From positions 1 to 64,000 of the IMG/VR virus record IMGVR_UViG_3300032163_000005: DNA of 64,000 nucleotides; one strand, 5' to 3'. The first letter of the stretch is position 1. Each line of letters opens with the position of its first letter. The notes under the pieces were generated by a model. It had not been told where the DNA came from. It searched no databases and was given only the letters and a program-made list of their open reading frames with translations. The position numbers and the translations under genes were made by a program. This document shows, piece after piece, positions 23,467-31,665 of this stretch. Source of the stretch: a virus.

Positions 23467-24959
23467 GACCTTCGCTTCTTACCGCCACCACCAAGAAACT
23501 TCCCCATTCCCGTTGCCTGATCAAACTCACTCGTCTCACCTGGCCTTGTGTATGCAATCGATCGCCCTCCTGAAATGAGTCCGCGTGTGGGGTCCCAATC
23601 GAATTCAATCGCGAGTGGCCACGGCGCATAGCGTTGCTTGAGCACGTCTATTTCAAGCCGATCATCCGAGACGTTCTTCCACAGGAATGGACGGTGAATG
23701 CCGAGGATGCAATCCGCGATGGCGACCCAAGCACTTGAGCCCATGATGCCTTCACGTGTGGGATTCTTGTTGGTCCGTTGCTCGATGTCTTTGAGGCGTT
23801 GCTGTTGAAGAAGGATGCCGTGCACTCCGAGCTCCTCAACCATCGCTTGCTGGCGGACGAGCGCATCTTCTTCATCGTCTGGTTTGGCCTTGCCCGATGC
23901 AAGGCAACGCTTCCACAGATCAGCGATGAACACTTCGCAACCTGAATCCGAAATGAGCTGATGGATGATGTCGAGGTTCCGTTCATTCGACGGCTTCTCT
24001 GCGATGCGCTTCTTGAAAGGATTCTCTGCGAATCGAATGTATTTGTTGAGCTCGTGTTGCATCTCCTCAAGCGCGATCTGACCTTCGCGCGTGTTGACGG
24101 GTGCATCTGTCGGCGCGTTGTCAGGATTCATGAGATCTGCACGTAACCAACCAAGCTCCATCCCCGCCAAAATCTCGAGCGTGAGTCGTCCGCTCATCTC
24201 CCATGCGCAATAGAGAACACGCCGCTGCAAACGTCGAAGAGCGAGCGTGATGTTAGCTGTCACCGTGGTCTTGCCCGCTCCCGAGCTCGAAGTCACCACC
24301 GTGATCATGCCCGGCCTTGTGCCCGCAACAAGACGGCGTCTCGAGATGCCGTTTTCAGGTTCATAGAGATCGAGACCATCGATGCCGTAAGGAAACGTCT
24401 CTCGTCCTTCGCGACGCGCATCGAGGTCGCGCATGTTCTGGCGAACCATCTCTTTGCCATCGAGAAGAAACCTTCGATCGTTTCCTCCTTCGAATGCCGT
24501 CGAGACTTGTCGCGCAAACATGCGCACGCGATCTTGATCCGCCGTTGGATCGCGAACTGCCTCAAAGAAAGATGCAATAGGGCCCTTGATCGCATCGGCT
24601 CGGATCTTGTCCCAAATGACATTCTGGACGTGCCATTCAAGATTTGGCGGAACGTCTGTGCGAGCTTCGGTGATTTCTTGGATGGTCTGCGCGGCCTTCG
24701 CGCTCGAGAAGCGCTCGATCGCTTCGACGTCGTATTCAAGCCCTTGCTTTTCGAGCTCACCAAACGCGGTCCAAATCTCAGCGTGCTCACGAACGAGAAA
24801 GTGATCGACGCGGAGGATTCGAAGATGCGTCTTTCGAATCTTTCGATCGTGAGCACATGCCGCGATGACGACCGCTTCACTCACTGGATCGTGAGGTACG
24901 GAAATCGGACGAGCCTCAGCCTGAGCCTTCTTGGGCCCCGCTATCAAACGCCTTGCCAT
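23463..24959 (-). CDS. dnaB: DnaB-type replicative helicase
   Basis: 498 residues. An N-terminal DnaB-like domain (SEAVVIAACAHDRK, then LRVDHFLVREHAEIWTAF) leads to a RecA-type core with P-loop SSSGAGKTT (224-232), the DnaB motif YCAWEMSGRLTLEIL, Walker B EVFIADLWKRC and MGSSAWVAIADCIL. It is predicted to be the 5'-3' hexameric helicase at the fork. It begins MARRLIAGPK, one of the MARR-type N-termini, and ends GGGGKKRRS. Confidence 0.9.
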   Translation of the reverse strand: MARRLIAGPKKAQAEARPISVPHDPVSEAVVIAACAHDRKIRKTHLRILRVDHFLVREHAEIWTAFGELEKQGLEYDVEAIERFSSAKAAQTIQEITEARTDVPPNLEWHVQNVIWDKIRADAIKGPIASFFEAVRDPTADQDRVRMFARQVSTAFEGGNDRRFLLDGKEMVRQNMRDLDARREGRETFPYGIDGLDLYEPENGISRRRLVAGTRPGMITVVTSSSGAGKTTVTANITLALRRLQRRVLYCAWEMSGRLTLEILAGMELGWLRADLMNPDNAPTDAPVNTREGQIALEEMQHELNKYIRFAENPFKKRIAEKPSNERNLDIIHQLISDSGCEVFIADLWKRCLASGKAKPDDEEDALVRQQAMVEELGVHGILLQQQRLKDIEQRTNKNPTREGIMGSSAWVAIADCILGIHRPFLWKNVSDDRLEIDVLKQRYAPWPLAIEFDWDPTRGLISGGRSIAYTRPGETSEFDQATGMGKFLGGGGKKRRS

Positions 24960-24965
24960 GATGAT

Positions 24966-25193
24966 CTAACGCGGAATTGGAACAGGCGACGTTTGATCGT
25001 AAGTCTCGGGATGCTCCTCAACGGTCATCAGAATCAATCGCACTTGCATCGGATCCATCGATAGCTCACTCACAATTTGTTCTGGCGTTTTGCCCTGATC
25101 ATGAAGCCAACGCAGCACACGTGCCCGGTGGTGCAGATAGACGGCCCATGGGTGAGAAGTCTTCGTGAGATCAGTGCTTGGAGGTGCGATCAC
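24966..25193 (-). CDS. Small unknown protein
   Basis: 75 residues with GTG start at 25193 overlapping the upstream stop. The middle (RARVLRWLHDQGKTPEQIVS, then ELSMDPMQVRLILMT) looks like a small helix-turn-helix. It precedes the helicase by 6 bp. Function unknown. Confidence 0.65.
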   Translation of the reverse strand: MIAPPSTDLTKTSHPWAVYLHHRARVLRWLHDQGKTPEQIVSELSMDPMQVRLILMTVEEHPETYDQTSPVPIPR

Positions 25194-25732
25194 GTGCCCT
25201 GCTCCTTACGCGAATGACGCGGACTGAACTTTTCGACTTTCCAATCGGTGAGCAACGTCCGCGCGAACATCAGTCGCCACGTGATGCGAAAGTGTGGGCG
25301 CTGATTTTCAATGCGCCACTTGTGTTTGCTCGCTTCACGTTTCCACGTCCACCGAAAGAATTCCGCCATGATGTTGGCGTCATTATCGAATTCGTTCTTA
25401 AGCATGCGCGCCGCCGCACACGCTGCGAATTTGCGCTCTTTGGTTCCGAGCTCGCCTGGCTCTACGCCATAGACATGCGTGTGAAGCCCTTGGTAGAGCG
25501 CGACGAACACGAGTGGCTTTGCTCCCGCCCAATCCTCTGTCTCCGTCCGCTTCTCAGCTTCGGCGAGAGCCTTGTTCATCGAGCTCGATGCCACTCCGTT
25601 TCTTGGAGGAGTCTTCGACTTGTTGGCTTGCGCCCAATCACCAAGGGATGCAGGAGGTTTGGATTCTGGTTCATCCAGGTAACCCTTCGCCGCCAAGATC
25701 TCGGACTGAGGATCTCTCTTGCGCGCGGTCAT
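25190..25732 (-). CDS. Unknown replication-operon protein
   Basis: 180 residues. The N-terminal 60 residues are polar and Pro-rich; residues 75-165 are helical with many Trp residues (NIMAEFFRWTWKREASKHKW, then FRITWRLMFARTLL). It lies between a zinc-motif gene and the helicase with short overlaps on both sides. A helicase loader or fork accessory role is plausible from context but no motif supports it. Confidence 0.65.
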   Translation of the reverse strand: MTARKRDPQSEILAAKGYLDEPESKPPASLGDWAQANKSKTPPRNGVASSSMNKALAEAEKRTETEDWAGAKPLVFVALYQGLHTHVYGVEPGELGTKERKFAACAAARMLKNEFDNDANIMAEFFRWTWKREASKHKWRIENQRPHFRITWRLMFARTLLTDWKVEKFSPRHSRKEQGT

Positions 25733-26238
25733 GATGCCTTCGTCTCATTGAAGAGCTCCCTCAGCGATTGTGTGAATGCTTGGCGCTTTGCGCGACGTTC
25801 GACATCCGCAAAAGCTCTGAGCTCCTCCATCAAACGCATCCCCGCATGAACGCGCGTTTCTCCCTTTCGAACAGTCGTTGAAGCGGAGAAGGGCCCGACG
25901 CGATACGAGCAAAACTGTCGTGGCGTGTAGAGCTCTTCACCCCAAGTTACTGTTATAGTTTCTTTCTCGTTCCCATCGAGCACTTCGAATGGTTTCTCGT
26001 TGGGTGGCTCGTGTTTTGACGGCTTGGCGGGTGGTGGATCGATCGTCGTTGCATTTGCGTGAGAGAGCCCCGCCTTACACGTCGCGCATGCCCACGTGAT
26101 CTTGTCGATCTGTTTGCATTCTGCAGAGAGCATTTTGCTCTTGCAGAAAGGACATGCGAACGCCTCAGGTGGAACCAATCCTTGAGGTTGTACGGGTTCT
26201 GAAGATGGAGTCCCGTTCTCTAGTCGACGTCGCGCCAT
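25729..26238 (-). CDS. Unknown protein with zinc-ribbon motif and MARR N-terminus
   Basis: 169 residues starting MARRRLENGT. CPFCKSKML...CKQ...CATCKAG (about 34-66) is a two-knuckle zinc motif; then a Pro/Lys linker and a helical C-terminus (FADVERRAKRQAFTQSLREL). It overlaps the next gene by ATGA. Probably nucleic-acid binding; function unknown. Confidence 0.65.
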   Translation of the reverse strand: MARRRLENGTPSSEPVQPQGLVPPEAFACPFCKSKMLSAECKQIDKITWACATCKAGLSHANATTIDPPPAKPSKHEPPNEKPFEVLDGNEKETITVTWGEELYTPRQFCSYRVGPFSASTTVRKGETRVHAGMRLMEELRAFADVERRAKRQAFTQSLRELFNETKAS

Positions 26239-26280
26239 TCGTTCTGCTCCTCGGGTTGGTGGTGGAACCCAACAGCATTA

Positions 26281-27747
26281 CTACCGCGATTTGTTTTGCT
26301 TGACCCAATCTTTCGCAGGAATCCAATTTTTCGTAATCGGATCAAGGATTACCGTGTTCGCATTCCATCGCGCGAGATTTTCTGCGTGCGTTGGAAAAAC
26401 GAAACGGTCCCACGGGTAGACGAGCGTTGCCGATACCTTGCCCGTCGCTGTTCGGCAGATCCTTCCGCGCACTTGTTGGAGAAGCTGTTTGTTTGCTGCA
26501 ATAGGTGTCGCCGCGATGCCATACCCGAGCCTTGGAATGTCGACGCCAAGCGCGATGGCTTTGTACGTTCCGACGCCGACTTGGATTTGTCCCTTTCGAA
26601 GACCTTCGATCGTGTGCGCAAACACCTTCGAGTAGTCATCGCCGCCGATGAGGAGACCTGTGCTCGTTCCCATGCCGCTGATAACTTGCTCGAGATTCAG
26701 GACGTGTTCGCGTGTGTGAGCGAACACAACGACTTGCCCGACACGAGCGGCTTCTCTTGTCGCCTCGACGATGAGCCGGTTCCGATCACGATCCTCTGAC
26801 ATCTCTCGAATGAGTCGAGCAAAATCGATTTCGCGATCCTCTTCTCCGAGCCCATACCAATCCGCTCGAAAGTTGGTTGGGACGATCTTGATGGTGACAT
26901 CGAGGATGTGCCCGCTCGCGATGAGATCCTTTTGATGAAGCGTCGTGGGATCGTCACCGAACAAATCCGTGATCAGAAATTCCTTCTTGTCCTTGCGCTT
27001 GTGATCCGCTGAGACCCCGATGCGATACCGCGCCGGAAGAGGATCGATGGCAGAGAAGAACGTCTTTGCAGCGAAGAGGCTCACTTCGTCCGCGATGACC
27101 GTTCCAAACTGCCTCGCAAACTCAGGGTTGGATGCATGCTTGCCCACGCTCGCAGCAACGCCGATCGTGATATCTCCGATCCTGAACGTTCCACCGCGCA
27201 CTTCACCGATTTGCTTTCGTGTGAGGTGGAGCTCGCGTTGCGCACGTTCGGACCATTGCTCGAGAAGGACCCTATTTGGAACGATGACGAGCGTTCGAAG
27301 GCCCGTTCTCGCGGCCATGGCCATCGCGACTGACGTTTTGCCTGAGCCTGTAGGAGCCTTGAGAAGGCCGTTCTCCCTGGCGAGGATGACTTCTACGGCG
27401 TTTTGCTGATGGGGGTAGAGCGAGAGGTCATGATCCGGCATCCCGCCAGCTTGGGGCGTTCCTAGGCAACGATGGTCTTCGACGTGAAGGCCACGCCCGA
27501 GGTTGTGAGCTTCTTGTTTGACTCGAGCAAATCCGCCACGAGGAACCGAGAGCCATCCATCGCCATCATCGTTCCACGTCTCGTATCGTTTCGGTTCGGC
27601 CCACCATCCGGGGATGTCCATGTACCGGAGCGCTTCACGATGGGGGTTGTCGTGCGTGAACCGCGCCTTGAGATGATCAGCGAGCTCCGAGTCACCAACG
27701 CGAACACGAATCCTGTTGTCGATGATGACTTTGATCTTGCGGCTCAC
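26281..27747 (-). CDS. UvsW/XPB-like superfamily 2 helicase
   Basis: 488 residues. GTG at 27747 (VSRKIKVIID) was chosen because it overlaps the preceding stop as GTGA and follows GCGGCAAAGA. Motifs: I APTGSGKT (about 131-138), II ADEVS (DEVS instead of DEAD/DEAH), III GVSADH, and VI QVRGRICR. The N-terminal 110 residues (ADHLKARFTHDNPHREALRY) resemble the T4 UvsW-type or XPB damage-recognition module. It probably remodels forks and branched DNA in recombination-dependent replication. Confidence 0.88.
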   Translation of the reverse strand: MSRKIKVIIDNRIRVRVGDSELADHLKARFTHDNPHREALRYMDIPGWWAEPKRYETWNDDGDGWLSVPRGGFARVKQEAHNLGRGLHVEDHRCLGTPQAGGMPDHDLSLYPHQQNAVEVILARENGLLKAPTGSGKTSVAMAMAARTGLRTLVIVPNRVLLEQWSERAQRELHLTRKQIGEVRGGTFRIGDITIGVAASVGKHASNPEFARQFGTVIADEVSLFAAKTFFSAIDPLPARYRIGVSADHKRKDKKEFLITDLFGDDPTTLHQKDLIASGHILDVTIKIVPTNFRADWYGLGEEDREIDFARLIREMSEDRDRNRLIVEATREAARVGQVVVFAHTREHVLNLEQVISGMGTSTGLLIGGDDYSKVFAHTIEGLRKGQIQVGVGTYKAIALGVDIPRLGYGIAATPIAANKQLLQQVRGRICRTATGKVSATLVYPWDRFVFPTHAENLARWNANTVILDPITKNWIPAKDWVKQNKSR

Positions 27748-27998
27748 ACCTGTCTCTTTGCCGCTTTCGCTTCTAGGTCTTGGATTCCCCACGGCCCGAG
27801 ATTGTCATCGATGGGAGAATCTTGCGACCGAGCTTCAATGCAGAGGGCGCAAGCTGCATCGAGAGACGCGGTAACTTGTGCTGCACGATGTTGGTTCCGG
27901 TCATTGTTCTGCGCCGATGCCTTACCAACAAGATTTTGAAGTCGTCCGATCACGACTAACAGATCACGCCGTGTTGGCTTGCGCTTGGATGGTTTCAC
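27744..27998 (-). CDS. Small helical unknown protein
   Basis: 84 residues, Lys/Arg-rich start (KPSKRKPTRRDLLVVIGRLQ) and a likely coiled coil. Coupled by GTGA to the helicase and by a short overlap to the upstream gene. No family recognised. Confidence 0.6.
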   Translation of the reverse strand: MKPSKRKPTRRDLLVVIGRLQNLVGKASAQNNDRNQHRAAQVTASLDAACALCIEARSQDSPIDDNLGPWGIQDLEAKAAKRQV

Positions 27999-28885
27999 AC
28001 GCGTCCACGCTTCATCGCGGTCTGCGTTGAACCTTCCATGATGGCATCGCGAAGGACAAGTGCGGCTTCATCGTCACCACGACATGCTTGATCGCGAAGC
28101 TCGAAAAGATGTGACGGGCAGTCGTCGCGCACGAGAGGTGGTTTTCGACCCACAAGCCACAGATGAACTTTATCGAGCTCAATCATGAAGTACGAAAAAT
28201 CGTGCGTTGCGCGTTCGAGAGAAACTGAATTTGATACAGGCACAGTTAGACGCGTCATCACAGCCCTCCAATATGGACGTGTCACGAGTGCTGTGAATCC
28301 GGTCCATTCGTAGATGCACGCTCGAAGAAGAGTCCTCACGCGATCGATGTCCTCTTGTGCCGCCGCTTGTGTGAGAAATACAAATTCGTCATTGCCGATG
28401 GTCACAAGCTTGGAGACTTCATCAGCCGAAAGCTTACCGGCATCTTCAAGCAATCGAACACCGCGATCCCAACACACTGGCATCTTGGGTGTGAGCCACA
28501 TGATGGCTGGCTTCTCCCAAATGAAAGGCAATCCTTGATCAAGTTGAAGTCGTAGCTCGTGCACCTTGGCAAGCTGCTTCGCCGTTGGTTTCTTACCCTT
28601 CTCAACCTGTTCACGAAGAGACTCCGCGAAGGTCATCGCCCAAGGGATCTTGATGATGACGCCTTGGAATTTGGTACAACGGCATTCTGGGCAAGCGTCA
28701 TATTCACGAACCCGATCCAACGCGCCATCATCTAGGATGCACTCTTTGCACCGCATGCATTGGAAGTGATCCTCGATGGACTTGCAGCTTGGACACGGGT
28801 TGGGAAGATGAGCATCACGAATCATCGCGAGAGATTCGAAGAGCGCTGCATTCGCTTCAAGGTCCGTGTCGCTCGCCTTCCGCAT
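27995..28885 (-). CDS. Unknown protein with Cys-rich zinc region
   Basis: 296 residues from MRKASDTDLE; ATG 28885 is 6 bp after GCGGCAAGGA. Residues about 30-75 hold eight Cys in C-x2-C pairs (CPSCKS, CMRCKEC, CPECRC), probably two zinc sites. The remainder is helical. It is near the upstream end of the minus-strand replication operon. No recognised family. Confidence 0.7.
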   Translation of the reverse strand: MRKASDTDLEANAALFESLAMIRDAHLPNPCPSCKSIEDHFQCMRCKECILDDGALDRVREYDACPECRCTKFQGVIIKIPWAMTFAESLREQVEKGKKPTAKQLAKVHELRLQLDQGLPFIWEKPAIMWLTPKMPVCWDRGVRLLEDAGKLSADEVSKLVTIGNDEFVFLTQAAAQEDIDRVRTLLRACIYEWTGFTALVTRPYWRAVMTRLTVPVSNSVSLERATHDFSYFMIELDKVHLWLVGRKPPLVRDDCPSHLFELRDQACRGDDEAALVLRDAIMEGSTQTAMKRGRV

Positions 28886-28887
28886 AC

Positions 28888-29289
28888 TCAATCCTTGCCG
28901 CTCACCACCGCGCGCAATTCATCGATCGCCTCATGCAACATCTTCGTCGCATCTCTGATCGACTCGAGATTACGAGCTTGCTTACTCTGCGCGTGGATTG
29001 CCACAACGTTGCGAGCTACCTCGACAAGACGGTGAACGTTCACGCCAGCAACGATCATGGCATTCTTGTTCGCTGCATTCAGAGCACGCGATGCCAATGA
29101 CTCCGCCACAATCTCCGCAAGCCGATCAAGTTTGGCTTGTGAAACTGGTCGCACCACGCCGGTCTCAGCGTTCACAGCAACAAGAACACCATCTCGTTCT
29201 TCGAGCTCATCATCTCGAAGGCGTCGTCTTCGGAGCTTTGCCCATTTCTGACCGGGCAATTGTTGGATAGCAATCAAAAGTGGATGCAT
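28888..29289 (-). CDS. Unknown helical protein, first gene of the replication operon
   Basis: 133 residues from MHPLLIAIQQ, placed 8 bp after GCGGCAAGGA; the ATG three codons upstream lies against that site. A basic N-terminal patch (KWAKLRRRRLRDDELEERDG) precedes a long helix (LVEVARNVVAIHAQSKQARN). It is divergent from the plus-strand primase-like gene. Function unknown. Confidence 0.7.
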   Translation of the reverse strand: MHPLLIAIQQLPGQKWAKLRRRRLRDDELEERDGVLVAVNAETGVVRPVSQAKLDRLAEIVAESLASRALNAANKNAMIVAGVNVHRLVEVARNVVAIHAQSKQARNLESIRDATKMLHEAIDELRAVVSGKD

Positions 29290-29300
29290 CTTCGACATCC

Positions 29301-29330
29301 TTGCCGCACTCGTGAGAATGCGACTATAGA
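29301..29330 (+). promoter_or_regulatory. Candidate divergent promoter region
   Basis: Plus strand: TTGCCG (29301-29306), 18 bp, TATAGA (29325-29330). The minus strand offers TATAGT over the same CTATAG core with a poor -35. It is the only place where transcription must diverge between the replication operon and the plus-strand island. The assignment is moderate to low. Confidence 0.4.
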
Positions 29331-29356
29331 TCAGTCCATCCCATCCAAATAGAAAG

Positions 29357-29381
29357 AGACCTCAGTTTGCACCTGGGGTCT
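29357..29381 (+). other. Leader hairpin at the start of the plus-strand island
   Basis: AGACCTCAG-7 nt-CTGGGGTCT forms a 9 bp stem with one T-G pair, just downstream of the candidate promoter and overlapping the earliest possible TTG start at 29367. It has no T run. It could limit initiation at the upstream start or protect the transcript. Confidence 0.4.
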
Positions 29382-30725
29382 CGACCGAGTCAGCGTAACA
29401 GGCGCCTCTCAGTGAAACCAAATCTACTTCCCCCAAAGTCGTCTCGCAAGCTCCTCCAAAAAGCTTCGTGTTCTCGTACACATTCGGATCACTCTCTAGG
29501 GGAAGGAATCCGTGGGGGTGTTGGGGCCCCTGGGCACCCAAGAAAACGGAAGCGTCGAACGGATGTTGAGTGGGATGGACTCGTGTCGGCTTACGAGAGG
29601 TTGTTCGAGCTCAGTGGTCGGTCTTACTGGCGTGTGAGCAATCACGACCAACCATGGAAGGAAGGCATCCGGAACGGGAAGAGGTACCGGTATCCCGTTG
29701 GACAGAAGGGATGGCAGAAAACTCCTTCTCCGCTCTGTCGTGATGCTCTGAAGCGAATGCTCTCGGGACAAGATCGCATCGCCGTTTCTGGCTTCACGCA
29801 TACACGGCTCATCATCCTAGATTTCGATGCGCACGAAGAACCACCACGTCCTTGGTGGGAAACGCACGGCATCCATCCATCCATCGGCGCTGCAGACAGT
29901 CAGAAGACGCTTCGTCGCCAGTGGATCGCAGAACAATGCAGTGAGCTCGTCTTCGCCGCTCGAATGAGCCTCGATGAAGATGTTCACGTCGAGATGACAC
30001 CGCGCGGGTATCACGCGTTCATCCTGCTCGAAGACGCGGTACCTGTGACCGAAGCAGCGAGGATCGCTGCGAGCTGGCGGAGCTTGGTACTCACCCGCAC
30101 CAATGATGCTGATCCAAAGCGTGTGGAGAGCTTCCCGAAGATCAATTCTGATGGCACGGGACGCACGTGCGCATTACCACTTGGCGCTGGTCATAGGCTC
30201 GTTGGACGCGACATCACCAAGCCTTGCTCACATCTTCGCGCCATCGAGATTGAGCGCGTCGTGGGTGGTTCAGGACTCGTGAACGTGAAAGCGCTTTGGG
30301 ATGTCCTTACGCCACACATCACACCCGTTGCCATTGAAACGATCCGACCGTCCGATGCTGTTCTTTGCGGATCGGCGTTCGTTCTCGAAGTGCTTCGACT
30401 TCTCGAGCAAGGCATGGACGATGATGAATCATGGCCCGCCATCCGGATCCTCGTTGCGGCGTGTTGCTATCGGGGTCTGACGCGCGACGAGACGATACGC
30501 GCAATGAAACGGTATGTGCGGTGTGGGATCCATCGCGCGACACACTGCCAAAGCGAGCGTGGAATGAGGCAGCTCGATGCTGTCGTGCGTTGCCAGATCA
30601 ACCACTTCGAGCGCGGACTTGGCGAAGGAACCTATCGAGCTGGGATAAAATCTCGAGAGCTCAATCCGATGCTCGATGAGCTCGCTTCTCTTTCAGAGGT
30701 TGACCAACCTCGAGTGGCTGCATAG
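29367..30725 (+). CDS. Archaeo-eukaryotic-primase-like protein (lone plus-strand replication gene)
   Basis: Up to 452 residues; the frame opens before 29367 (TTG) and the true start may be a later GTG such as 29583. The segment TRLIILDFDAHEE (DxD), then VEMTPRGYHAFILL (x-x-H), FPKINSDGTGR and ALPLGAGHRLVG follows the motif order of archaeo-eukaryotic primase/polymerase (AEP) domains of the replicon and TOTE-like types. The C-terminal 150 residues are helical. It would be a second primase beside the DnaG-type one at 22367-23287. It is the only plus-strand gene in the replication half. Family call by pattern. Confidence 0.6.
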   Translation: MHLGSRPSQRNRRLSVKPNLLPPKSSRKLLQKASCSRTHSDHSLGEGIRGGVGAPGHPRKRKRRTDVEWDGLVSAYERLFELSGRSYWRVSNHDQPWKEGIRNGKRYRYPVGQKGWQKTPSPLCRDALKRMLSGQDRIAVSGFTHTRLIILDFDAHEEPPRPWWETHGIHPSIGAADSQKTLRRQWIAEQCSELVFAARMSLDEDVHVEMTPRGYHAFILLEDAVPVTEAARIAASWRSLVLTRTNDADPKRVESFPKINSDGTGRTCALPLGAGHRLVGRDITKPCSHLRAIEIERVVGGSGLVNVKALWDVLTPHITPVAIETIRPSDAVLCGSAFVLEVLRLLEQGMDDDESWPAIRILVAACCYRGLTRDETIRAMKRYVRCGIHRATHCQSERGMRQLDAVVRCQINHFERGLGEGTYRAGIKSRELNPMLDELASLSEVDQPRVAA

Positions 30726-30762
30726 ATTCGCGTTGGGACCAATCGCGTGGGGCATACACGCA

Positions 30763-30783
30763 AAACGCACTCACACTGCGTTT
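30763..30783 (+). other. Inverted repeat after the primase-like gene
   Basis: AAACGCA-CTCACAC-TGCGTTT, a 7 bp perfect stem with a 7 nt loop, 38 bp after the stop of the primase-like gene. No T run follows. It could be an operator or an RNA 3' structure. Confidence 0.4.
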
Positions 30784-30790
30784 CCTTAGG

Positions 30791-31012
30791 GTGGAAACCA
30801 CAACGCCCCGCACACTCGGTTCCCAGCTAAAGGCTGCCCTCTCGAAGGGTGGCCTTTCTGCGTTGGAGCATCACGTGTGCTGTTCCCTTGCCCACTTCCA
30901 CCACCCGTGTGGGATGCCGTGGTGTCAGTGTCTCGTTGCGGACCTGCCGGTCAAGCACCGTTGCCTATGCATCTCAAAGGGATCTGAGCTATCCGTGCGA
31001 TATGAATCCTAA
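30791..31012 (+). CDS. Small Cys/His-rich protein, candidate
   Basis: 73 residues from GTG (VETTTPRTLGSQLK). A dense Cys/His segment (HHVCCSLAHFHHPC...WCQC...CLC) suggests metal binding. The 3' end overlaps the holin-like start by 11 bp, which would explain why that start has no clear ribosome binding site. Against it: a terminator-like hairpin (30829-30857) lies inside the frame and the upstream site (TTAGG) abuts the GTG. Confidence 0.4.
   Translation: METTTPRTLGSQLKAALSKGGLSALEHHVCCSLAHFHHPCGMPWCQCLVADLPVKHRCLCISKGSELSVRYES
30829..30857 (+). terminator. Terminator-like hairpin
   Basis: AAAGGCTGCCCT-CTCGA-AGGGTGGCCTTT forms a 12 bp stem with two G-T pairs and ends CCTTTCT. It would end transcripts of the primase-like gene or separate it from the holin-like gene. 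The T run is short. Confidence 0.45.
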
Positions 31013-31262
31013 CACCACGAATCCCCTCATGCGCATCCTTGGCTCTTCTAAAGCTCTCATCGTGCTTGCTGTTGTGACTGCTGCCTTCGGAGCGTTCTTC
31101 GCCGGCAAAGCCCAGTGGGACCAAGTCGAGAGCATGGTGAAGTATCTCGTTGGTGCGCTCATCCTCGGGCAGAGCGCAGAAGACGCCGCCAAGCACATCG
31201 CCGGACGTGGCTCTCCCGTTGCCGCTCACAAGCCAACGCCTGACGAAACCGTGAAGCCTTAG
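31002..31262 (+). CDS. Small membrane protein, holin-like
   Basis: 86 residues. A hydrophobic segment ALIVLAVVTAAFGAFFAGKA (about 18-37) and a second weaker one (VKYLVGALILGQ) with a polar, Lys/Pro-rich C-terminus fit a class II holin or other small phage membrane protein. It lies convergent to the small TM/coiled-coil protein at 31259-31660, with overlapping stop codons. No endolysin is adjacent, so the lysis role is tentative. Confidence 0.55.
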   Translation: MNPNTTNPLMRILGSSKALIVLAVVTAAFGAFFAGKAQWDQVESMVKYLVGALILGQSAEDAAKHIAGRGSPVAAHKPTPDETVKP

Positions 31263-31660
31263 CGCTTGGGCGGGAGCTCAGAAGGATCGACGCGCCCAAT
31301 GGCAGGTGGCGTGTATCGGCGCCCTTCGATCTTCTGCAGAATCTGATCGGTCGTTCGAATCAGGTGTTGGAGCTCCACCTTTGTCACCATCGTCCGCTTG
31401 ATCTCTTGGACATCATCGTCGATGTTGCCGTGCGTCTGCTTCACGAGTGAGATCTCACCATCCTGACGAATGGTCGCTTTCTCTTCGGTGTGAAGGCGTG
31501 TGTCGACCGCAGCCGCGAGGGATCGAACGTCTTCGATGCGACGATCGATGTCCTTCTCTCGGTTCGACCATGCGTAGCGCGCAGTCGTGAGCCAAGCTGC
31601 AAAGCCGAGTGACGCGATGGTGCTCAGAACACTGAGTACCGTGGTGAGATCAACCTGCAT
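31259..31660 (-). CDS. Membrane-anchored coiled-coil protein (DUF2730-like)
   Basis: 133 residues. One N-terminal transmembrane segment (LSVLSTIASLGFAAWLTTA) followed by a long coiled coil (NREKDIDRRIEDVRSLAAAV... TDQILQKIEG). This is the layout of DUF2730-type phage proteins and of inner-membrane spanins. With the holin-like gene end to end, a lysis role is plausible. ATG 31660 was preferred to the TTG at 31675. Confidence 0.6.
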   Translation of the reverse strand: MQVDLTTVLSVLSTIASLGFAAWLTTARYAWSNREKDIDRRIEDVRSLAAAVDTRLHTEEKATIRQDGEISLVKQTHGNIDDDVQEIKRTMVTKVELQHLIRTTDQILQKIEGRRYTPPAIGRVDPSELPPKR

Positions 31661-31665
31661 CTCCA

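Noticed and set aside
30849-31262. Longer start for the holin-like gene
   Set aside because: The upstream part is Cys/Ser-rich and would overlap the small Cys/His frame; the ATG at 31002 starts the usual short polar head before the membrane segment.
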